DNA of 64,000 nucleotides, taken from contig QANZ01002429.1 of NCBI GenBank assembly GCA_003254925.1, forward strand, positions 137,252-201,251, written 5' to 3'. This document shows positions 11,303-22,872 of this stretch, one piece after another; positions within the stretch are counted from its first letter, which is position 1; every line of letters begins with the position of its first letter. The notes under the pieces were generated by a model that saw only the letters and a program-made list of their open reading frames with translations, was not told the origin of the DNA and searched no databases. A program made the position numbers and the translations under genes. This DNA is from Chamaecrista fasciculata. Its lineage: Eukaryota > Streptophyta > Magnoliopsida > Fabales > Fabaceae.

Positions 11303-12681
11303 AGAGCTTATTCATAAATCCATGTTATGTTAGTATAGTTAGTAATTAAAGTTCCACATTGGATAAGTTATAGAAGTGAGAAGGGTATATATAAATGATT
11401 GTTAAGTCATTTATAATAATTGAATTATATATATATATATGTCAAAGATGGACACTTGGGCACTTGGGGCAATTGGGCTTATTGTATCTGAAAGGTTGCA
11501 TCTGTTCAGATTTTTCCTATAAATAACACTTCTTCTCAAAAAAACATAGCATCTCATATTCAACTTATCTTTCTCTATTTTGTGTTCAGAAGGTGTTATA
11601 GTATTGCTGGCTATAACACCAGACTTTGTAAATCCTGAAGGAAATCTGTCATAAACACCCAGCAGCATACAAATAGTGGGGGCTTAATTTCCTTAAGGAC
11701 AGTGACCACACTATCAAAGCCTACTCTGTTTTCGTGTTCTATCAAAAGCCTACTATATTTTTCTAACATGTTAAACTTAAAAGCATCCACCGCATCGCTT
11801 CCCTACAGGCTACAAATGGATCACTTCATTCAGGAGAATGAATCGTCTCTATTTGCCTTTCTCTGCATTTGCTTCAATTATGTCCCTTAAAAGCATCTAA
11901 TGGAGAGAAACGCAAATAGAGAGGATCCATTCCCCTTCATTCACATTCACTACTCAAGAAGCCACCTATATAACTATTCAAAACATGTTAATGTGAACTC
12001 CTCTATATCTCGTCTTGTATTTATTTAATTTATTATTAATTATCATATTCCCAAGCATCCCACCAATTAACATCAACAGGGATTTTCATAGGCTACTGTC
12101 TCATCTCATACTTCAGAGTTCAGAGACCTGGATCTGGATATACCACCAATTAATTAACATCAACACAGGTAATAATTGAAGCATGTTTTGAATAGTTGAA
12201 GCATGGTTGATGGGATGCTTAGGAATATGGTAATAATAAATTAAATAAATACAAGACGAGATATAGAGGAGTTCACATTAACATGTTTTGAATAGTTATT
12301 ATTAATTTTGACACCTAGCAATATATACTTTAGAATGTTGATGGAATAATATATATTAATATATATATATATAAAGATATATTTTAGGCCAGTAATAAAG
12401 CATTGACACATTGTAATTAAGCATAAAATGGCAATAGAAGTATATATAGCCTTAATCTATATATTGGTGGCTTCTTGAGTAGTGAATGTGAATGAAGGGA
12501 AATGGATCCTCTCTATTTTTGTTTCTCTCCATTAGATGCTATATTAATTAAGGGACATAATTGAAGCAAATGCAGAGAAAGGCAAGTAGTCCTGAATGAA
12601 GTGATCCATTTGTAGGCTGTAGGGAAGCGATGCGGTGGATGCTTTTAAGTTTAACATGGATTTATGAATCATTAGCTCTAT
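11303..12681. repeat. Large inverted duplication with unequal arms
   Basis: The left arm is 11303-12063, interrupted by a solo LTR at 11328-11768. The right arm is 12208-12681 and the spacer is 12064-12207. Examples of shared, opposed sequence are GCATCCACCGCATCGCTTCC, GAGAGGATCCATT and TCCTCTATATCTCGTCTTG. Identity looks very high by eye. The right arm has about 165 bp (near 12296-12466) that the left lacks. No protein is evident in either arm. A transcript across it would fold into a long hairpin. Confidence 0.85.
11328..11768 (+). mobile_element. Solo LTR, Copia-type
   Basis: A 441-bp LTR begins TGTTAG and ends CTAACA. It is flanked on both sides by TGTTA (11323-11327 and 11769-11773), a 5-bp target duplication. 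Inside are AAAGTTCCACATTGG near the start and a TATAAATAACAC box near 11519. There is no internal retrotransposon region beside it, so it is a solo LTR that looks whole. The uninterrupted target is preserved in the opposite arm near 12650-12665. Orientation is inferred from the TATA position. It is younger than the inverted duplication. Confidence 0.8.
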
Positions 12682-14396
12682 GAATATGATAGATCCAATA
12701 CATCTTATATGATGTCCCCTTTTTCTTTTGTTGGGTTTTCAACAGTTATGCTACTACTACTCGTGGTAATGGCATAGCATAATGGGTAACTGTTCCACCC
12801 ACATCCAAAAGCCCTTTCAACACATAACATATTCAACTATATATTGCCTCAACCCAATATTCCTATTCCTATTTCAATTCCATTCATGATTTGGGCTTGG
12901 GCCCTACCATCACTCTCTCTGCTTCTGGTGCTCCTCCCTCCTCCTTTATGGGCCCACTATCCCCCTTTACCCTACAATTCAACCAAAACTCCCTCTTCAT
13001 CCTTTAGATATAAATAAATACTTTTTTAAATTAATCTCTCATTTTTTCTTTTTATTAAATATAATTTAGTCATTTAATATTTTTCTGTTAACAATTCCCG
13101 CCTTTTTATCCAATTTTTTATATTAAATTAGTGACATATTGTCTTAATTGATAACAAAAAAAATCATCAGTTAACAATAAAATAGGTAAAAGTACCTCTG
13201 TATCCTTAAATTACGAGATAAATATTAGTTATACTTCCAAATTTTTTTATAGTGAGTTGTACCTCAAAACTCCCTCCACTACTTCACTGTTTCACACTCG
13301 CCTCACAATATATATGTATAAAACATCTTTTTTGATGTTTTATCAAGATTCCTTAATTTTAGTGAATGGATTATATTGTTTGTGTAGTCAACGAATAAAT
13401 TAAACTATTATGATACAATCGGAAAGTAGACGATATCAGGGTTCAATAAGTTGACTTGGTCATCAGTACCAATCTGATATATATGGCTCTGATCTGATCT
13501 CTCTCTACTTCTACTGCATTATTGGTTGACTTTGTGTATATATTGAGAATATTATTAGGTGGCTCCTGGGACACCAATCATGATACTGAGGTTTCAAATT
13601 AAATGTTATAATTTTTGGTAGCTGCTGTTGTTGGGACTCCCTCCAACTGTAGCTACAAACTAAATGCAAGGCATATATATATTCATGAGTGGCATTCTCT
13701 ATTATTATATATAGCTTTTGCAAAATTGCAAGTACCGCACTATATACAATTATTCTGATGATATGGAGAAACTGTAGGTTGCGTCACTTATTCCCCGTGA
13801 TTTGTTAAGGTTGACTATTGTAGGCCCAGACAACATACATATACCGGATCGGAGTTAAACTAATTAATTAAGGTATGTAAATGTAAAAATGATGGTGGTG
13901 GGCTACAGGGCTAGCTATGTAGATATGTAGATGTAGATATATAGGTCAAGCCCTAAAGATGCTGATGCATGAGAGCGAGCGTACATGGTGAACATCATCA
14001 TATATATATATATATATTCTTGCTATTCAATTAAATTTAATTCACGAAATTAACCACACAAAGAGGGTTTTTTTATTAAAATAATACACAAAATTATACT
14101 ATGTATTTCGATACCCAACAAAATTTCTTATTTCCCCAAATGGGATACGCATCCGCTGAACTCGATTTTAATATTTAAATTTTTCTATCAGTCCCCATAT
14201 ATATATATATAATATATAATAATATATATTAATAATAGTATTTTATAAAATTTAATAAAATTTTATTAAACTTAATAAAAAATTTTAACAGTAGTATTTT
14301 ATAATTTTTTAAATTAATTAATTTTATTCAAATCATNGTATTTAATTTGTCAAAAAGTATAATGATGCATCCATTGATCCATTCATAGGGATAAAG
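12682..14396. other. Gene-free AT-rich stretch
   Basis: I see no gene. Contents are TA microsatellites (13999-14017, 14197-14212), AT-rich spacer and a single N at 14337. Confidence 0.5.
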
Positions 14397-15135
14397 TATA
14401 GATACGAACACGGATACGGGACACGATACGGACACAGACGTCGACACGTCAAATTTTTAATTTTGCAGGACACGATACATCATATATATATATAATATTA
14501 TAATTTCAAGAAGAGACAAAATGAAAATAATCAGAAATTCATAAATACTTATAAAAACTTTAAAAATTGCAAATAATGTCATATATTGGTTTGTACTCCA
14601 TATTCAAAAAATCATAAATGGAATAATCTTTCTATGATTACCAAAATATGTATTAGAATCTAATAAGCATATATATAAGTAAACAAGCAGAATATTTTTT
14701 GAAAAATCTAGCTGAAAAGTCATTTAAAGATCAATTTCATTTTATTCTCCACTATTGTTGTTGCCTTCATCAGTAAATATAACCCCCTCCAACTCCGGTT
14801 CATACAATGAACAACGGTAAACGACGATGAACGGTGATGAACAGCGGTGAACGAAGGTGAACAAAAGTTGTCGAAATAATTTTGTCGAAAGTGATATGAT
14901 GAGAAAACCCAAAATTAATTTTTTATGTTAAAAAAACGTACATTTAAGGGAAAGTTGGGTTAAATACATGTCCAAGTCGTGCTCACGCCATGTCCGAGCC
15001 GCTGAAAGTCACTAAACTATCTCGACACGCCGAGACACGTGTCCGACACATATCGTACGCGTGTCGCACGTGTGTCCGTGTCAGACACATCGACAAGCCA
15101 AAATGACGTGTCGATGCTTCCTAGATTCATACTCT
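14397..15135. mobile_element. Long member of the GTGTCG-rich MITE family
   Basis: The left end has repeated CGGACACG/GACACGATACGG steps and the right end has ACACGTGTCCGACACA and GTGTCGATGCTTCCTAG, in inverted sense. Between them lies about 600 bp with a degenerate run of GATGAACGGTGA-like units near 14817-14865. It is roughly twice the length of the copies at 841 and 48593, so it may be closer to the parent element. Confidence 0.55.
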
Positions 15136-16965
15136 ATATATCCTCCATGCTGCTAAAAAGATGCTCGAGTCCATTCTCTTCAACTTCTTTAGGCCTTCCA
15201 ATTTTTGAACATGATAACTCATTGGGCCGTCGGCTTTAATTCTCTTCCGATCCCGCTTCTTGTCACATTTAATTGAAGCTATAACCCACCATTTAATTTG
15301 TGACTACAAATTAAGAACCAAAGGAACATGCATGATGAGATATTTTAACTTGTTCCTATAATTGGAGTTGATGAACATGTGGTCCAAATTAAACAGAGAA
15401 ATTAAACGTACAAAATGGATGGATTTTCTGATGAGAGATCATAATATCATTCCCACTTTAAATTCTTCGCCCCTTAGCTTGCTTATTTATATTGACTCCA
15501 GTTTGTTAATATTCCCCCAATTTAGTGTTTACAACATCATATAATATATATATATATAGATTATCACGCATGCAAAGATATATATATATATATACACCTT
15601 GTTTTACAGGCAACAAAAACCAGCTAGCACGTACAATAATTAAATTTCCAATTTAATTTTCGCCACTTTCTTCTCCTTCAAGTTCTTGTATAATATGGCT
15701 AAGAGTTGTGATATATACCATGCATGCATGTGTCCACCGTTCATAACAATATTTTCTAGTTCATAATTTTTTGTTTGTATAACGAGAAATGGAACGGTTC
15801 TGTGCACGGTTTCGAATTCATAACAATATTTGACCGTTGAATATATTGAAGCGAGTTTTTAAGTTATTTGTTAATAGTAAAAGGGTCAACGCTAGGTCTA
15901 ATTGAAAAGATTAGTCCCTTATAATTATAACGTAATAAATTTGAGTTAAAATATTTATTGTGAGAGGTATTTGTATTTGATGTCTAACAATATATATATG
16001 GACTTTTCATTTGTCAGTTATTAATTTTTTTTTTAAAAAAAATAGTACTTTTATTAACCTTACTGCAATTGCTATGTTATGACAGCAATATACTGTAAAA
16101 TAACATCAAGATAATATATAAGAGTTTGAACTCTAAAAAATTTGACTTCTTTTACAGTTTGTCATGTGTTATTTTAAAAGGTAAAATCTAATAATTTCTG
16201 TATTCTTTTAATTAATTAATATATATATATATAAGACTCATAGCTTTATGTGAGTATAGAGAAGTGAAAATGTTTAAGAGTTTAATTCTCCAAATTATCA
16301 ATCACAAGGTTATACAGATTTGTACATTTAAAATGCAAATAACATGTTGTGGAATGTTATTACTATTGTTAATATTATTATACATAAGTAAAAGATATTC
16401 TCTAAAATGTAAGATTAACTCTTAAGTATAATAATCTTGAACCTAATGACATGCATGGAACCTTCGTTACTTGCAGTGAATTACGTTTCTTTGATGACAA
16501 GTGCACGCCAAATTAGCTCACAAAGTAGAAGCTGCCTTTCCACCAAAAAAAGAAAAAAGAAGCTGCCCTCTTACGTCTGAATTTCTGTGTCAGAGATTCT
16601 TCATTATTTAATTATCTCATTGTCATAAAGAAAAAAGAAAGGTCATTCTTAAATCTTAAGGTTCTGCTCGGCGGTTTAATGGAGTGAAAAAATGTAGAAC
16701 GGAAAAGAATAGAATAGGATAAGTTTACTTTCGCTTAAAAGTTTAGTACAAAAGTACAAAATTAAATAAGAAATCGAGAAATTTTACTATTTAGTTACTC
16801 AATTTTCATATTTTTAACAATTTAATTTTTAAATAATAAAAATTATCATTTAATTCTTGAATAACTATAAACATTAATTAGTTAGTTATTGAAATCTCTC
16901 TTTATTACTATTTCTTAAGAACACTTGCCGCACGTGAGTATTAACTTTATTTTAATATATTATAG
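15136..16965. other. Gene-free AT-rich stretch
   Basis: Nothing recognisable except TA microsatellites at 15544-15594 and 16222-16233. No conserved open frame. Confidence 0.5.
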
Positions 16966-17264
16966 TATGGGCTTTTCGTGCCCTAACAGACATAAAAATA
17001 TGCATGTAACGTTTAATTTAACATTTGTAGTTATCAAGTGACTAAATAGTATATTTTTATTATTCAAGGAGTAAATCGTTTAAAATGTGAAAATTAAAAG
17101 ACCAAATAATAAGTTTTTACTTTTTTAAATCTCATATACTACTTTCTCTCTCATTATTTATATAGTTAGCCAATTATCAAGTTCTATATGTTTATTTCTT
17201 ATTTTTTAAAATTTTTAATTTAATTATTTTTGACCAACTAAAAAAGTCCTCACACATATAATAT
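16966..17264 (-). mobile_element. Helitron-like element B, copy 2
   Basis: This aligns with the body of 8071-8390, sharing ATATGCATGTAACGTTTAAT-like and GCCAATTATCAAGTTC-like stretches. The GTGCCCTAAC end hairpin is partly decayed. It abuts element A copy 2 at its high-coordinate end. Confidence 0.5.
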
Positions 17265-17266
17265 AA

Positions 17267-17446
17267 CTAGGGGCTTTGCGTGCCCTAACGGGCACGCAAA
17301 TATGTATGTAAAATAAATAAGGGACTAAATTGTTAACTCAGTAAAGAAAGAGAGACCAAATAGTAAATTTTCTCTTATTTTTAATTTTATAGACTATAGT
17401 TTTAAACATAGACGACCAGAAAAAGGTGGAGCCATATAATATAAGA
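17267..17446 (-). mobile_element. Small Helitron-like element A, copy 2 (180 bp)
   Basis: On the minus strand it starts TCTTATATTATATGG and ends GCAAAGCCCCTAG, with hairpin CGTGCCCG/TTAGGGCACG just before the end. Its flanks are A and T as for Helitron insertion. It matches 7891-8070 nearly base for base and has the same length. Confidence 0.72.
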
Positions 17447-18383
17447 TATAATATAGATAAGTTTTTGTGATTTAAGAATATTTGTCTCTTTACATCGATA
17501 AAATTATTTTTTGAAAATATATAAGAAACTATTATTTAAAAATATATTTTAAAAATCCTATCGAGAAAGGCCCACTTCTTACTTCTAGCTGGCTTTGTTA
17601 GAGAATATTTAGAAAATATGCCACTAAACTGCAGCGTGAGGGAATGGAAAACTCTTTAACACTTCAAGATTCTGCGTGTTAAGTTTCGTGTATGGGTTGG
17701 ACTTGGAAGGAGATAAAAGATTACGAAATCTGACCATGAGAAGGTATTATTTCAAAAGAGCAAGTGAAAGATGATATATATGACTCTCAACATTTGGGGT
17801 AGAAAATCAACACGATTAGAAATTTGATGTGACAAAATAAACATACGGAAATAAATTTTGTAGAAAATCTGAATCCTTTGTTCTTTTAATCTCTTAAGCA
17901 GAAGATATAATGCCTTGAGAATAACGTAGGCAAATCGAGATTAATAGGGCCCACTAATTGAATATGATGGTGGCCTGCTCTGATCTTTCGTTTAAATTAG
18001 AAAAATCACAAATTCACAATCACCCAAAAGTGTCTTTTTCCTTTTAAGGAATAGAGCGACTCAGCTAAGCAATCGATTTCCATTGGAACAAAAGGAGAAT
18101 AAGCCTTGAACTTGTTTAAAGGATTACGAGAAAGAAAAGAAGCAATTTTTTTCATCGTTACTTGGAACAGAGTCTTGCTTTCAGTCGGCGAGTCGTACGT
18201 GAAAGTATAAAAAATAAAACAGAGCTTGAAAGAAGTGGTGATATATCTAGAAAAGAGAAATAGGAAAACCTTTGATGATTTCTACAATTCAAGGAAAAAA
18301 ATTCTACGTTCAATCAACAATAGAGACAATATTGATCAAATAGGTACATACGGGTGATATACCCTCTATAATCTAGATTGGAC
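17447..18383. other. Spacer 3' of the LIFEGUARD gene
   Basis: It contains the probable 3' UTR of the minus-strand LIFEGUARD gene. I see no other gene or repeat. Confidence 0.4.
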
Positions 18384-19115
18384 TCAACTCTCAACTGCTC
18401 TAAAGATAGTAAGCAGAGAGAGGAAGAGATTGATTATATCGAGATATAAGGAGACGGCAGCCCAAATGTACTCATCGTAGGAGAACCTCTTTATGAGATT
18501 ATCTGTATCGTATATGATGTACCCACAAAATATAATTGATGCCAGGCACCCATACACCATCACCGATATCTTACCCAATGGAAACAATATCTGCAATACA
18601 ATTATTAGACAAGTCACCAATATAATCCACCCAGAAAGTGGGATTCTAAACCCTAAAAATCGACAATAATTAATTGATTAAGTACCTGAATGAGAGCGAA
18701 AACCATAAGAACCATCACAGCGCCGAACAAGAAGGGACCAAGGAAGTTGAAATCGTGGCCTCTCTTTGCGGCCCAAAATGTGTACAGTGTTAAACTCACC
18801 ACCACCACAGTTGTCAGTATCACAGATTCCAGAATTACTTTCCCTGTTCCCCCCAGTTATCACCAAACTTTTAGAATAAGCCAGAAAATCTTTTATATAA
18901 TAAAAAGCTAGCTAGCGTCTACATCATGTCACAAAACAAAAACAAAAAAAACTACCGAACGTTCAGCATGCATTATCCTAAACATCCTCCTCTGTTAGTC
19001 TATACACAAAGAAAGGCAGATATATACGTGTAGACAAATGAATAATCAATTCCAAGGGATTCTTATCTAATTACCGTCTAAATTAATAATAGAAACAGGG
19101 TTTCTTGGACATCAA

Positions 19116-19155
<40 letters not shown>

Positions 19156-19629
19156 TTAGTGAGACTTACCGGAAGTAAAAGCACAAGTCAATCCGACAGC
19201 GAAAGCCATGGAGACAGTGAAAATGAAAAGGAGAAGATAATTAACGGGGTGCTTCTGGTGGTAGTAATACAAGGGGCATAACGCTGCAGTAATCAATGCA
19301 ATAATAATTAAAGAGCATTATATATATTAGGAAGAAATTAAAGAAATGAAAGAAATAGACATACTAATAAAAGGGGTGATAATGAGGACGATATAGAGGA
19401 CCAAACCAGCGGTGGATCCCACAAAGAAGTGGGCGATAGGATGAACGAAGACAACGACGGAAGCAACGGCAATAGTAGCGAACAATTGGAGGGTAATTAT
19501 GGAGTACACTTTACGAATAAACGCCCACCGGAGCTCTGGGCTCTCCAGCATCATAGGGTACAGAGCCCTTCCACCGTCGCCGGCGCCGGCCTCCTCATCG
19601 GATTTCCGGTGAGACTGCTGGTTCCACAT
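18384..19629 (-). CDS. LFG: LIFEGUARD / BAX-inhibitor-1-like membrane protein
   Basis: Multi-pass membrane protein of the TMBIM/BI-1 family. Plant LIFEGUARD proteins sit in endomembranes, dampen cell death and affect immunity. Exons are 19629-19365, 19283-19170, 18843-18686 and 18590-18384. All introns are GT-AG and phases close to 247 aa, the normal size. The sequence opens with an acidic cytosolic head, then LYPMMLESPELRWAFIRKVY, typical of plant LFG proteins. About seven hydrophobic helices follow. The C-terminal part has YDTDNLIKR (Asp207, Asp209) and YLDIINLFL (Asp230), matching the paired aspartates proposed as the pH/Ca2+ sensor of the family. Closest remembered relatives are Arabidopsis LFG2/LFG4; I cannot separate them here. 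Confidence 0.9.
19118..19155. repeat. (GAAA)n then (GA)n microsatellite
   Basis: About seven GAAA units are followed by GAGAGA, in intron 2 of the LIFEGUARD gene, directly beside the exon 2 donor. Confidence 0.9.
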
Positions 19630-19797
19630 CGTATCTTGGCAAATTCTTCAATCAAAGAATTATGGGGATTTATGAGGAACGATTGAGGAGTTAGGTTTAA
19701 TTTGTGAGATTCAATTCTTGCGCAGGAGGAATTAATATTAATATTAATATATGGGTAGTAAAGGAAAGAGAGGACAGAAACTTCGTGATACATCGCG

Positions 19798-19850
19798 TAC
19801 ACGTGTGACAAACATAGCCGTTATACTTATACGCCATAACACACACGTGG
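19798..19850 (-). promoter_or_regulatory. Two ACGTG (G-box/ABRE-like) sites upstream of LFG
   Basis: ACACGTGT at about 19799-19806 and ACACGTGG at 19843-19850 lie roughly 170-220 bp above the ATG of the minus-strand LFG gene. ACGTG cores are bound by bZIP and bHLH factors and ABREs of this type mediate ABA response. Function is inferred from motif and position only. Confidence 0.4.
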
Positions 19851-20169
19851 ACCATTCTGGACTCCTCTATTATCCAACGCTCTTTCTCTCTCTCTCTCAT
19901 CAACGGCTACTATTACCACTCTCAATTTTCAAGCGACACACTCATTCTTTTTTTCTTTCTTTGTTTTGGCCAATCAAGCGACACATTCATTCACCCCAAT
20001 CGGGGTTCCGGACGTCTCACATTCACCACACAAACAACACTACGGGCTTCATTCTCCTTCGTCGTATGATGGGCCAAACGGGCCTCTTCTTTCTATGGAC
20101 TTCACAAATGTACAATATTGGGCCTTATCACCATACATTTGTTACAAATTATTTTTAAGTGAAAATTTA
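19851..20169. other. Spacer upstream of LFG
   Basis: Pyrimidine-rich sequence with CTCTCT runs near 19884-19899. No recognisable gene. Confidence 0.35.
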
Positions 20170-20521
20170 TATTGGATATCTCGTTCTACTATGAAGGATA
20201 AGATTATGAATGAGATCATAAAAAAAATAGTTGGGGTAGCATCTATTATAAATAAGTTGGTCGAAACACGTCTTAGGTGATCTAGTCATATACAAATGAG
20301 ACCTATGAAGGCTCTAGTACCTAGAGTTGACCAAATGAGTGATAATTCAATAATTCAGAGAAGGGGAATACTTAAGAAAACTATTAGAGAAACTATCCAA
20401 AGTGATATATCTATTAATAACCTAATTGTTGCATGTGTAGAGATAAAACACGTTAACGTTAGTTTATCCATATAGCCAACTCTATCCAGTTGAAAAAAGC
20501 TTTGGTTATTGTTGTTGTATT
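20170..20521 (+). mobile_element. 5'-truncated LINE, 3' end only
   Basis: Translation gives DKIMNEIIKKIVGVASIINK then LVETRLR, RPMKALVPRVDQM and RRGILKKTIRETIQ. This is the tail of plant LINE reverse transcriptase proteins (compare RNE.IR..VGVAPI..K..E.RLRWFGH). An in-frame TGA replaces the expected Trp after TRLR, and others follow. The end CTTTGGTTATTGTTGTTG is the TTG-rich 3' terminus of such LINEs. Only about 350 bp remains, so it is dead. Confidence 0.8.
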
Positions 20522-20525
20522 TTTA

Positions 20526-21032
20526 GGTGAAAATCTCATTTTGATCTTAACTACAGGGTGAATTTCATTTGACCTCTAAATTATTTTTTCTTTGCATTCT
20601 AGTTCCTAAACTTTCTTATTTGTTTCATTGTTAATTCCAAGTGTGATTTCGTATAGTTTCTGTCGTTATCTCTTAGTTTGACACTTAATCTAAACAATTT
20701 ATTTCTCTTATATTTCATAATACATTAAGTTAACAAATAGAAAGATTTTATTTTAAATGACTATAAATTTTTCTCCAATTTATGAGTGAAAAGAAATATT
20801 TTTTTTTATGTCACTACTAACTTATTTAATTTGATATGACATATATCATAGATAAATTGTGTATCTCGCATGTATGGGTCAGATATAGGAACAAAAATCA
20901 AATAAAATCATGTTTTCAACTAATGGTGGAACAAATTGAAAAATTGAAGACTAAAATAAAATGAAAAAAAAAATTAAAGATTAAAATGAAGTTCACTGTA
21001 TAGTTTAAAGACCAAAAATGAGATTTGGACCT
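20526..21032. mobile_element. MITE with long inverted ends
   Basis: The left end has AATCTCATTTTGATCTTAAC and the right end has GACCAAAAATGAGATTTGG. Inversion continues about 150 bp inward. It directly follows the LINE tail. It shares inner segments (TTCTCTTATAT, AAGTTAACAA) with 24413-24858, so they are one family. Confidence 0.65.
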
Positions 21033-22872
21033 TATTAATTTAATGTTATAATTTAATATCAATTTAAGTGTTACTCGTTTTACATTGGAAACAAATTCAA
21101 AAAAAAGGTGATCAATATAATTTGGAAAATACTCCTTACTAAAAGAAAATATAATTTGGAAAATACTAAGAGTATCCGTGATATGTAATTTAACCAGATG
21201 TTATAGGAGATTAACATAATGTTTATACTTTAGAATTTATATATAATACAAGTATCAGGTGTGCGATGTCTTATTATTTGTCAGTTTTTTAAATTGCAAT
21301 CCAGTTTCTTATTTACTATCTTCTTTCATATTGAATCTAAGCTAACTTCCAAGAATTCATTTTCATCATGATTCATGACCACATGTATCTTGGACGTTGG
21401 CTGCAAAATACGCAGGAGACAGAGAGTATGCGTCAAATTACATTAAAAGAATGTGGTCCGACACAAGTACCTTGTTTAGCTGCTGGTCCAGATCCAGGTC
21501 ATATGTACTCAAAAATCAAAACAAAAATACATTCGAGTTCTCAAAGAGTTTCGATTTTTTTTTTTCATTGAATCATATTTCAAAATATAATTTTAAGTAA
21601 ACAAATAATTTAATTCATTAAAGATCATTTAGTTAATAAATCAATTTTTTAAATATTAAAATATACAATATAATATTTGATAAATCAAAACAATATATTT
21701 ATATTAATCATTTTGATATACTAAATAATATATGTTTCAATTCTTTAGAGATTAAAGAACATTTCGTTTTAATATTTTAGTGATTAAATTGTGTATAAAT
21801 TATTAATTGTATACTCTTTCAAAGATTTAATTATTAAATTATTCTATATTTTGTTGAGGCAATTCAATAGTAGAGAGAACTCCATGTATTTCAAAAACAA
21901 TTAAGTAAATATTAAAAAAACTTAATATTTGATTATTGAATTTATACGGAGTCAACTAATTAATCTTTGAATAATCAAAATATATTACTCAGTTTCTAAA
22001 TTATTACAATCGTCAATAATTTGGTCCGTGTCAAAATTCATGGACCAAATAGTATAAATTTAGTATAAATATAACGACCAAAAAATATAAAATTAATTTA
22101 AATTTATATATTAAAATTATTGATTCAGTACAAATTTAGAGATTAAAAAAAATAAAATTAATTCAAATTTAAAGACCTCATAATTGATAATTGAAATATT
22201 TAAAGTAATTATTTCGATTATTAAACATTTAAATGACTGATTAATCATCTCAGTGTAAATTTAGGGACCAAATAACAGATTTTCACAAAACAAAAACAAA
22301 AACGTTTTGCACATTAGGGCAGCCATTCCAAGCGTGGCCCGTGATGCGCCAGATGTCAAGAAGTGGTCCATATCAGATTGGACTTTTCACACACTTATAA
22401 TTTGTACTAGCTTAACAGTGATACCCTATAACCAAAAACAAAAAAAGAGTGCTGCATAAGCCTGCATTCTTTTTGGGTAGCTAACGTTGATGAACAGAAC
22501 AATTGGCTCAAACATTTAAAATTATTTCCTACTCAAAATCGATAATTGAATCCTTGATATTTAATTGAATCATGTTTCTATTGCTAATCAATTCATTTTA
22601 ATCACCAATATTCCAGCTACTGTGTAGGTAAAGATAAATTTGGGATATTAATTTATAGGCGACGAGTGACATTAATGAGAATAGATATTTGAAGAGAGGT
22701 GAGGAAAAAAACAAAAAAGATATTTGAAGAGAGTTGCAGTAGTGAAAGTGAAGGATAAGATAGCTAGCATGCGCAATTGGATAAGTGAGCTATCCGTACG
22801 TTGGTTATATAATTAGAACAATATGTGAATGAATGAATATGCAGGCAGCAACACCTTGTATATATATGAATA
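21033..22872. other. Gene-free stretch upstream of chlorophyllase
   Basis: AT-rich. Several decayed AGGGACCAAAT-type repeat phrases occur between 21840 and 22290, probably a worn MITE. The last about 150 bp is the presumed chlorophyllase promoter, with TATATAATT near 22806. Confidence 0.45.

Noticed and set aside
11328-11768. Part of a full-length LTR retrotransposon
   Set aside because: There is no internal region or second LTR, and target duplications lie on both sides, so it is a solo LTR.
14817-14865. CRISPR-like or coding tandem repeat
   Set aside because: Units are only about 12 bp, degenerate and without unique spacers; it is an internal mini-repeat of a MITE.
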